In this document: positions 15,017 to 21,245 of the stretch, piece by piece | Layout: every line of letters starts with the position of its first letter | Position numbering within the stretch: the stretch's first letter is position 1 | Origin: JAVBOD01 sp031551045 | GTDB lineage: Bacteria; Bacteroidota; Bacteroidia; Bacteroidales; UBA932 | DNA: 28,763 bases | Assembly (NCBI GenBank): GCA_031551045.1 | Contig: JAVBOD010000057.1 | Location: 1 to 28,763 of the forward strand | Direction: 5' to 3' | Notes under the pieces: generated by a model | What the model saw: the letters and a program-made list of their open reading frames with translations, nothing else | What the model was told of the DNA's origin: nothing | The model's database searches: none | Made by a program: the position numbers and the translations under genes

Positions 15017-16348
15017 ATGTTTGAAAATTTATCCGATAGGTTAGACCGTGCATTTAAATTACTGAAAGGCGAAGGCCGCATTACCGAAATCAATGTAGCC
15101 GAAACGCTGAAAGATATTCGCAAGGCATTGCTCGATGCCGACGTGAGCTATAAAGTAGCCAAGAATTTTTGCGACGAAGTGAAGCAAAAAGCTATGGGGC
15201 AAGATGTGCTGAAAGCCGTGCGCCCCGGCCAGATGATGACCAAGATTGTGCACGACGAGTTGGCCGCACTTATGGGCGGACAAGCTACCGACATCAATCT
15301 GAAGGGCTCTCCGGCTATTATTCTCATTGCGGGTTTGCAAGGTTCCGGTAAAACCACTTTCTCGGGAAAATTAGCGCTGCATGTAAAAACAAAAAAAGGC
15401 CGCCAGCCCTTGCTCGTGGCTTGCGACGTGTACCGCCCCGCTGCTATCGAGCAATTGAAAGTGCTGGGCGCGCAAATCGACGTGCCGGTTTATACGGAAG
15501 AAGGCAGTAAGAATCCTGTTCAGATTGCGAAAAACGCCATAAAATACGCCAAAGAACGTGGCTATAACACCGTGATTGTCGATACAGCCGGACGCTTGGC
15601 GATTGACGAAGAAATGATGCAGGAAATCACGGCCATCAAAAAAGCGATTGACCCGAGCGAAACGCTGTTCGTGGTGGATGCCATGACAGGGCAAGACGCC
15701 GTGAACACGGCCAAAGAATTCAACGACCGCTTGGATTTCGATGGCGTAGTGCTGACTAAGTTAGACGGCGACACGCGCGGCGGAGCAGCTATTTCTATTC
15801 GCGCCGTAGTAAATAAACCGTTGAAATTTGTGAGCTCCGGCGAGAAAATGGAAGCGCTCGACGTGTTCCATCCCGAACGTATGGCCGACCGTATCCTCGG
15901 CATGGGCGATATTGTGAGCTTGGTGGAAAAAGCGCAGGAACAATTCGATGAAGAAGAAGCCCGCAAGCTGCAACGGAAATTAGCCAAAGACCAATTCACG
16001 TTCGACGACTTCTACAAGCAAATCCAGCAAATCAAAAAAATGGGAAACATCAAGGATTTGGCCGCGATGATTCCCGGCGTGGGCAAAGCGATTAAAGATA
16101 TCGATGTGGACAACGATTCGTTCAAAAGTATTGAAGCCATCATTCAATCGATGACACCCGAAGAACGCGAAAATCCGGCGATTTTCAATGGAAGCCGCCG
16201 CAAGCGCGTGGCCGAGGGAAGCGGTACCAACATAGCCGAAGTGAACCGCCTGATGAAACAGTTCGACGACATGCGCAAAATGATGAAATCCATGAGCGGT
16301 GGCGGCGGAAAAAATATGATGCGCGCTATGCAGGGGATGCGGAGGTAG
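15017..16348 (+). CDS. ffh: Signal recognition particle protein Ffh
   Basis: Ffh binds 4.5S RNA and nascent signal sequences and delivers ribosomes to FtsY at the membrane. The 443 residues are normal for the family. The N domain (1-95, with the ALLDADVSYKVAKNF helix) precedes the G domain: P-loop GLQGSGKTT at 106-114, CDVYRPAAIEQL, DTAGR near 190, and TKLDGDTRGGAA near 247-258. The M domain (about 300-443) ends in a methionine-rich helix and tail (MRKMMKSMSGGGGKNMMRAM). The SRP RNA gene was not found in this window. The gene has its own promoter; folD follows after 133 bp of C/G-rich repeats. Confidence 0.97.
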   Translation: MFENLSDRLDRAFKLLKGEGRITEINVAETLKDIRKALLDADVSYKVAKNFCDEVKQKAMGQDVLKAVRPGQMMTKIVHDELAALMGGQATDINLKGSPAIILIAGLQGSGKTTFSGKLALHVKTKKGRQPLLVACDVYRPAAIEQLKVLGAQIDVPVYTEEGSKNPVQIAKNAIKYAKERGYNTVIVDTAGRLAIDEEMMQEITAIKKAIDPSETLFVVDAMTGQDAVNTAKEFNDRLDFDGVVLTKLDGDTRGGAAISIRAVVNKPLKFVSSGEKMEALDVFHPERMADRILGMGDIVSLVEKAQEQFDEEEARKLQRKLAKDQFTFDDFYKQIQQIKKMGNIKDLAAMIPGVGKAIKDIDVDNDSFKSIEAIIQSMTPEERENPAIFNGSRRKRVAEGSGTNIAEVNRLMKQFDDMRKMMKSMSGGGGKNMMRAMQGMRR

Positions 16349-16354
16349 CAGCCG

Positions 16355-16476
16355 GCCCCCGACCCCAAAGGGGGAATAAGGAAATATACAGAAAGCAAAT
16401 TGAAATGCTTGCAAAACATAACGAATAATTTTTTAATATCATACAAAGTCCCTCCTTTGGAGGGCTAGGGGAGGCT
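16355..16476. repeat. Two C/G-rich hairpin repeats between ffh and folD
   Basis: The first, at 16355-16374, reads GGCCCCCGACCCCAAAGGGG and can form a CCCC-AAA-GGGG stem. The second, at 16446-16476, contains CCCTCC-TTT-GGAGGG (16450-16464) and ends in AGGGGAGGCT. The GGGGAGG at 16468-16474 lies seven bases before the folD ATG and can serve as its ribosome-binding site. Confidence 0.65.
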
Positions 16477-16481
16477 CATAT

Positions 16482-17360
16482 ATGACACTACTCGATGGAA
16501 AAGCGACAGCCGATGCGCTGAAAAAAGAGATTGCACAAGCGGTGCAGGAAATGAAAAACAAGGGCGAAAAAACACCGCACTTGGCTGCTATCTTAGTGGG
16601 AACCGACGGCGCCAGCGAAACATACGTCAGCAGCAAAGAACGCGATTGTCACGAAGTGGGCATGCATTCGACCGTGCTTCGTTTTCCGGATACGATTACC
16701 GAAGCGGAACTCCTCGCAAAAGTAAAAGAGATAAACCAACACAGCGATATCGACGGGCTGATTGTACAAATGCCCCTGCCGAAACATATCAACGAACAAC
16801 GTATTCTCGAAACCATTGACCCGCGCAAAGACGTGGATGGGTTTCATCCTGTGAATGTAGGGCGTATGGTAATCGGACTGCCTTGTTACGTATCGGCGAC
16901 GCCGGACGGCATTATAGAATTGCTGGCGCGCTACAAGGTGGAAACATCCGGCAAGCATTGCGTGGTGATTGGCCGCAGTAATATCGTAGGCCGCCCGATG
17001 GCGAATTTATTGTCGCAAAAATCGTATCCCGGCGATTGCACCGTGACTATTTGCCACAGCCGCACCAAGGATTTAAAATCATACTGCCTGCAAGCCGATA
17101 TTATTGTGGCGGCATTGGGTTCTCCCGAATTCCTGAAAGGCGACATGGTGCGCGAAGGCGCGGTGGTCATCGATGTGGGTATTACCCGTGTGAAAGCCGA
17201 TAACAAAAGCGGGTTCCGCTTGCTCGGCGATGTAAAATTCGACGAAGTGTCGCCCAAATGCAGCTATATCACGCCTGTGCCGGGCGGCGTAGGCCCCATG
17301 ACCCGTGTAGCGCTCCTGAAAAACACGTTGAAAGCTGCGAGAAAAGAAGTGTTCGGATAA
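16482..17360 (+). CDS. folD: Bifunctional methylene-THF dehydrogenase/cyclohydrolase
   Basis: FolD interconverts 5,10-methylene-, 5,10-methenyl- and 10-formyl-tetrahydrofolate with NADP(H), supplying one-carbon units for purines and initiator tRNA. The 292 residues match the usual length. Y48 and K52 in ETYVSSKERDC correspond to the catalytic Tyr and Lys (YxxxK). Other signatures are GLIVQMPLPKHI, the DKDVDGFHPVN-type block (RKDVDGFHPVNVG), the NADP-binding VVIGRSNIVGRPMANLL and the C-terminal TPVPGGVGPMTRVALL. The start is supported by a GGGGAGG at seven bases. The methenyl-THF made by FtcD in the hut cluster is its substrate. It converges on the helicase gene across a hairpin repeat. Confidence 0.97.
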   Translation: MTLLDGKATADALKKEIAQAVQEMKNKGEKTPHLAAILVGTDGASETYVSSKERDCHEVGMHSTVLRFPDTITEAELLAKVKEINQHSDIDGLIVQMPLPKHINEQRILETIDPRKDVDGFHPVNVGRMVIGLPCYVSATPDGIIELLARYKVETSGKHCVVIGRSNIVGRPMANLLSQKSYPGDCTVTICHSRTKDLKSYCLQADIIVAALGSPEFLKGDMVREGAVVIDVGITRVKADNKSGFRLLGDVKFDEVSPKCSYITPVPGGVGPMTRVALLKNTLKAARKEVFG

Positions 17361-17464
17361 ACTATTCCAAACACACGGAATTATTCACATTCTCCTTCAT
17401 TAATTGGTTTGTGCATCTTGAAAGTCTCTTTGTAGCTCTTTCTATGGCGGCATTGTTCCATTAC

Positions 17465-17492
17465 CGTCATTGCGAGCGGAGCGAAGCAATCT
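17465..17492 (+). repeat. 'CGTCATTGCGAGCGGAGCGA' dispersed repeat
   Basis: A copy of the family also found at 2748-2779, here with CGGAGCGAAGCAATCT. It abuts the perfect hairpin at 17496-17553 in the 217-bp space between convergent genes. Confidence 0.75.
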
Positions 17493-17495
17493 ATA

Positions 17496-17553
17496 AACCA
17501 CGGAGGCACAGATTACACGAAAAAATATCCGTGCTCTCTGTGCCTCCGTGGTT
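17496..17553. repeat. Perfect 16-bp-stem hairpin, possible bidirectional terminator
   Basis: AACCACGGAGGCACAG (17496-17511) pairs perfectly with CTGTGCCTCCGTGGTT (17538-17553) around a 26-base loop. It lies between the 3' ends of folD and the helicase, where a bidirectional transcription block would make sense. There is no T-tract, so intrinsic termination is unproven. A decayed copy lies at 14835-14881. Confidence 0.7.
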
Positions 17554-17577
17554 ATTCAATCCAATATCAAAAATCTG

Positions 17578-19317
17578 CTATCTTCTTTTCTTCTTATTCC
17601 AATCCGGTTTCTTATAATCTTGCTTACTATGCGATTTTTTTCCTTCGCTTTTCCGGCCTTCGCTTCTTCTTCCCTCGTTCTTCTTTCCTTCGCTTTTCTT
17701 TCGTGATGCAATATCCACTACAATCGGACGGCCTTTGAGTTTCTTGCCGTTTAGATTATTCATCAGTTCTTCCACAAATTCCGATTTGATATCGACATGC
17801 GAGAAGCTGTCGTACAATTCAATGCGGCCAATCGTGTCGTGCCGTTTGCCAATGGCATCGTTTACTAAGCCGATGATGCGCGTGGGTTCCATTTTATCGA
17901 AACGCCCCAAGTTGAAAAACATGCGCGTGAAATCACCGCGGTCGCTACGGTCGCGGCGCGATTGGCGGTCGCCTTTTTCGTGATGTTCTTCTTCGGCTAC
18001 ATTCAAATCCGGCGCACCGCGATAGTATTCCAAAAAGCGGTTGAACTCCACGGATACGAAGCGGCGGATAAGTTCTTCCCTATCGAGCCATTCTAATTTT
18101 TTGTAAATAATCGGCAAATAGTCTTCAATTGTTTCGTACTGCACATCGATGTTTTCCATGTGGTCGATGATGTTGAACAATTGCTTTTCGCAAATTTCTT
18201 TGCCATTGGGAATCTTGGCTTGCGTGAATTTCTGCCCGATAATTTTTTCGGTTTGTTTGATTTTCCCTTTCTCGCGGAGATTGATAATAGCAATGGAAAT
18301 CCCCGTCTTGTCGGCGCGTCCCGTGCGTCCGCTGCGGTGTGTGTATTGCTCCACCTCGTCGGGCATATTGTAGTTAATCACATGCGTGAGGTCGTTCACA
18401 TCCAATCCGCGCGCCGCCACATCGGTAGCTACGAGCATTTGCAGTTGCCGGCTGCGGAAACGTTTCATCACCGCATCGCGTTGCGCTTGCGAGAGGTCGC
18501 CGTGCAGCGCATCGGCATTGTAACCGTCTTTAATCAGCGCATCGGCTATTTCCTGCGTTTCGGCGCGGGTGCGGCAAAACACAATGGAATAAATATTCGG
18601 ATAATAGTCGGCAATGCGTTTCAGTGCGTTATAGCGGTCTTTGGCATGCACCAAATAGTAATAATGATGCACGTTTTTCGAACCCGAATTGCGTGTGCCG
18701 ATGGTGATTTTCATCGGATCGCTCATGTAATTTTTAGCAATGCGCTCCACCTCAATGGGCATGGTTGCCGAAAACAACAGCGTATTTTTACTGTCGGGTG
18801 TTTGCGAAAGAATGAAATCAAGGTCTTCCTTGAAGCCCATATTCAGCATTTCGTCGGCTTCATCGAGTACTACCCGTTTTACATTCGATAAATCTACATA
18901 ACCGCGTTCGCTTAAATCGACCATGCGTCCCGGCGTAGCTACAATGATTTTCGCTCCTTTGCGCAGCGCTTTTTTCTGCGTTTCGATAGAAGCGCCGCCA
19001 TACACCGCCACGATGCTGACACCTTCCATATATTTTGCAAACCGTTTACAGTCGTCGGTAATTTGTATGCACAACTCGCGGGTAGGGCAGAGGATAAGCG
19101 CTTCTGCATCGCGGTTCGCCGTATCTAATTTTTGAATAATAGGAATGCCGAAAGCGGCGGTTTTGCCGGTTCCTGTTTGAGCTAAGGCCACCAAGTCGGT
19201 GTCGTTGGAAAGAAGTACGGGAAGTGTTTCCGCTTGTACCGGCATTGGGCGTTCAAAACCTAATTCCTCGATAGCTTTCAAAATCCTGCTATCAACGCCT
19301 AATTCGTTAAATGTCAT
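17578..19317 (-). CDS. DEAD-box ATP-dependent RNA helicase
   Basis: This 579-residue helicase unwinds or remodels RNA duplexes, probably in ribosome assembly, cold adaptation or RNA decay (DeaD/CshA-like). The helicase motifs are in order: Q motif near 18-30, I as AQTGTGKT (46-53), Ia as PTRELCIQ (78-85), TPGR (128-131), II as DEAD (152-155), III as SAT (183-185), V as ATDVAARGLD and VI as HRSGRTGR. The region after about 480 (TRMFFNLGRFDKMEPTRIIG) is a DbpA-type RNA-binding domain. The tail holds four units of the KKSEG type (17641-17700) and a basic end. The codon before the ATG at 19317 is TTG; I start at the ATG. Confidence 0.95.
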   Translation of the reverse strand: MTFNELGVDSRILKAIEELGFERPMPVQAETLPVLLSNDTDLVALAQTGTGKTAAFGIPIIQKLDTANRDAEALILCPTRELCIQITDDCKRFAKYMEGVSIVAVYGGASIETQKKALRKGAKIIVATPGRMVDLSERGYVDLSNVKRVVLDEADEMLNMGFKEDLDFILSQTPDSKNTLLFSATMPIEVERIAKNYMSDPMKITIGTRNSGSKNVHHYYYLVHAKDRYNALKRIADYYPNIYSIVFCRTRAETQEIADALIKDGYNADALHGDLSQAQRDAVMKRFRSRQLQMLVATDVAARGLDVNDLTHVINYNMPDEVEQYTHRSGRTGRADKTGISIAIINLREKGKIKQTEKIIGQKFTQAKIPNGKEICEKQLFNIIDHMENIDVQYETIEDYLPIIYKKLEWLDREELIRRFVSVEFNRFLEYYRGAPDLNVAEEEHHEKGDRQSRRDRSDRGDFTRMFFNLGRFDKMEPTRIIGLVNDAIGKRHDTIGRIELYDSFSHVDIKSEFVEELMNNLNGKKLKGRPIVVDIASRKKSEGKKNEGRRSEGRKSEGKKSHSKQDYKKPDWNKKKRR

Positions 19318-19342
19318 CAATGATTTTTTAAATAAAAGTTCG

Positions 19343-19372
19343 CAAAGATACGACGATTATTTGATTTTCAAA
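19343..19372 (-). promoter_or_regulatory. Helicase gene promoter
   Basis: On the minus strand TATCTTTG (19350-19343) matches TAnnTTTG, with TTTG at 19372-19369 upstream, an 18-bp spacer, slightly shorter than ideal. The -7 box is about 26 bases before the ATG. Confidence 0.6.
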
Positions 19373-19444
19373 GTTATAGGGGTGAAAAATTTAAAATTAT
19401 TAACTTGAACTGAATTTTGCGTTTTATTTGGTTTAATGCATGTT

Positions 19445-19513
19445 GTCATTCTGAACAAAGCGAAGAATCTGTTTTTTAGCATGACTGAGATTCTTCGCTT
19501 TGTTCAGAATGAC
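19445..19513. repeat. Perfect inverted pair of the 26-bp repeat
   Basis: The arm at 19445-19470 (GTCATTCTGAACAAAGCGAA plus GAATCT) and the arm at 19488-19513 are perfect reverse complements over 26 bp, separated by 17 bases. The element lies between the helicase promoter and the beta-lactamase 3' end, 54 bases after the latter's stop codon. Its RNA would be a very stable hairpin, plausibly a 3' end protecting or terminating structure. Confidence 0.85.
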
Positions 19514-19567
19514 AGGCGGTTGTTTGTCGGGAAATTCTATTAAAAACAACCATGCTAAACTTTGAAA

Positions 19568-20458
19568 TTACTTGCAAAAATAATTCCAACACGCTTTTGT
19601 TATTTCCGCGATGATGCGTTCATTATCCTCGCTTGTTTCTTTGGAGTTAGTGATGAATACCACTATGGAGAAATGACTGTCGTCGGGCAATTGCACAATG
19701 CCGGCATCGTTACAGGCCGAGGTAATGCCGTCTTGCGTGGGGCCGGAGCCTGTTTTATGTGCAACGGTCGTTCCTACCGGCAACAATCCTTTCAGTCGTT
19801 TCGCGCCGGTGGATGTTTCCGCCATCGTATTCCATAGAAACGTGTAACTACTATCTGATAACAACTCGCGACGATAAAATTTCTCTAACAACAATGCAGT
19901 AGCCAATGGCGTACTCCAGTTGGAAAACTGCGTATCCCAATTGCGGTGCATTTCGGCCTCTGTTGCCACAATATTACTATTTTCAATACCTGTGTTGCGA
20001 ATGTAGTGTTGTACATTGTTAGTTCCTCCCACCAAGCGGAACAAAATATCGCATCCGTTATTGTCGCTTTGCGATACGGTGTATTGCAGGATTTCCTTCA
20101 ACGGAACTTCCACATTTCCTTCCGGATACTTTTCGCGCAACGGACTGTATGTATCGGGCAATAGCTCTTCTTTCGTAATGAAAACAGGTTGTTCCAACGA
20201 TAAATTTCCCTTATCGACTTCGTGCAGCACGGCCAATGCCAGATGAAATTTATAAACGCTTTGCATCGGATAATGTTTCTCGTTATTGACAAGTATCGTA
20301 TCTTTTTCATGAATAACGGCTACGCCAACTGTTGCCTGTTTGGCGTGTATGATTTGTGCGATTTCTTTTTGCAGTTCGTTGTTGCCGGAAGCGCAAGCGC
20401 AAGCGGTGGCGATGAGCGCCAATAGTAAGTAGAATATGTTTTGAAATTTTATTTTCAT
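19568..20458 (-). CDS. Class A beta-lactamase, PER/VEB-like (subclass A2)
   Basis: The 296-residue enzyme hydrolyses beta-lactams through an active-site serine. All class A motifs are present: S67-V-Y-K70 in YPMQSVYKFHLAL, S131-D-N133 in YTVSQSDNNGCD, the omega-loop Glu E167 in TEAEMHRNW, and K235-T-G237 in VAHKTGSG. The MH after the Glu, RLKGLLPVGTTVAHKTG and ETSEDNERIIAEITKACWNY are features I recall from PER and VEB enzymes, which are extended-spectrum, so cephalosporin activity is plausible. The N-terminus (LLALIATACACAS) contains a lipobox with C20, suggesting membrane anchoring rather than free periplasmic export. No insertion sequence flanks it and its base use resembles its neighbours, so it looks like a resident chromosomal gene. 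Confidence 0.93.
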   Translation of the reverse strand: MKIKFQNIFYLLLALIATACACASGNNELQKEIAQIIHAKQATVGVAVIHEKDTILVNNEKHYPMQSVYKFHLALAVLHEVDKGNLSLEQPVFITKEELLPDTYSPLREKYPEGNVEVPLKEILQYTVSQSDNNGCDILFRLVGGTNNVQHYIRNTGIENSNIVATEAEMHRNWDTQFSNWSTPLATALLLEKFYRRELLSDSSYTFLWNTMAETSTGAKRLKGLLPVGTTVAHKTGSGPTQDGITSACNDAGIVQLPDDSHFSIVVFITNSKETSEDNERIIAEITKACWNYFCK

Positions 20459-20521
20459 GAGATGGATTAGTTATTTTATTTGAAATATGTATTTTTATTG
20501 GCAATTAGGAGTTCTCTGATT

Positions 20522-20554
20522 AGATTTGACAAATTTTTAAAATTTGTCAAATCT
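20522..20554. repeat. 33-bp odd palindrome, copy 1
   Basis: AGATTTGACAAATTTT (20522-20537) and AAAATTTGTCAAATCT (20539-20554) are perfect reverse complements around a single central T. It lies downstream of the barrel protein gene and upstream of the beta-lactamase. A near-identical palindrome is at 21155-21187, and half sites occur at 20573-20581 and 24373-24385. Confidence 0.85.
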
Positions 20555-20607
20555 TTCGTTCTATTTTCCCTCTTAGATTTGCTCATTTCGCAGGCATATT
20601 GTGCTTA

Positions 20608-21099
20608 TTAAAAGCTGAAAGCCGCATGTACTCCCAGCATGAAATGCGTATCGCCTTTCAACCAAGAGTAATCAATGGCTGGGCCTAAGTGAAAATGTTT
20701 CCATTCAAATAAAACATACACGGCTTCGACATGGAGTGAAAAATGGGTACTGTATCCGGATTCGCCTTCTTCGTGTTTTAAAAATGTAATCCCCGGCAAC
20801 AAGCCCAATTCCAAGCGTTCTATCACTTCGTATTTTACTCCCGCACCAATGCTGAAATGATTGCCTTCGGCCCATGCTTCTTCGAAACTTCCTCCCAGCG
20901 CCCATTTGCTATGTTCGCTTAGTGTACGAAAATAATGAATGTGCGCTCCTACGCCCCACATTTTATCGTTCGGGGCATAAATAGCGCCGGTGCTTAACCC
21001 GACTTCGTTACGGGCATGCGAGTGGTGGTGTTCTTGGGCGGAAAGGCTTATGAAAGTGAAGATAAAAGACAATGAACTGATGAATATTTTTATATGCAT
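20608..21099 (-). CDS. Small probable outer-membrane beta-barrel protein
   Basis: I do not recognise a specific family. The 163-residue protein has a signal peptide (cleavage likely after LSA at residue 21), giving a mature start QEHHHSHARNEVG that is rich in histidine. The rest alternates polar and hydrophobic residues in strand-like segments (VGLSTGAIYAP, WGVGAHIHYFRT, WALGGSFEEAW, FSIGAGVKYEVI, LELGLLPGITFLK, FSLHVEAVYVLFEW, FHLGPAIDYSWL, HFMLGVHAAFSF) and ends in Phe, as many outer-membrane barrels do. About eight strands are predicted. The His cluster might bind metal; this is speculation. It lies between the aldehyde dehydrogenase and the beta-lactamase on the same strand, but palindromes on both sides may make it a separate unit. 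Confidence 0.7.
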   Translation of the reverse strand: MHIKIFISSLSFIFTFISLSAQEHHHSHARNEVGLSTGAIYAPNDKMWGVGAHIHYFRTLSEHSKWALGGSFEEAWAEGNHFSIGAGVKYEVIERLELGLLPGITFLKHEEGESGYSTHFSLHVEAVYVLFEWKHFHLGPAIDYSWLKGDTHFMLGVHAAFSF

Positions 21100-21154
21100 T
21101 TTTTAAATAATTTTAGATGTAATCATTGGGTATTCGCTGATTTCTTTGTGACTT

Positions 21155-21187
21155 AGATTTGACTAATTTTTAAAATTAGTCAAATCT
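21155..21187. repeat. 33-bp odd palindrome, copy 2
   Basis: AGATTTGACTAATTTT and AAAATTAGTCAAATCT around a central T. Compared with copy 1, one A-to-T change in the left arm is matched by the complementary T-to-A change in the right arm, so the palindrome is kept intact. It lies between the aldehyde dehydrogenase stop and the barrel gene start. Confidence 0.85.
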
Positions 21188-21190
21188 TTA

Positions 21191-21245
21191 TCTGTCAAAA
21201 TCTGTATTATCTGTGTGCTATAGAATAAAATCCGTGGACAAAAAA
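21191..21245. repeat. 'ATCTGTGTGC...CCGTGGAC' repeat overlapping a gene end
   Basis: Degenerate copy of the repeat at 786-813, read TCTGTATTATCTGTGTGC and then AATCCGTGGACAAAAAA. Its right part is translated, on the minus strand, as the last residues of the aldehyde dehydrogenase (NFLSTDFIL and stop). Confidence 0.45.

Noticed and set aside
19318..19320. TTG as the helicase start
   Set aside because: An ATG follows immediately at 19317 and gives the family-typical MTFNELG start.
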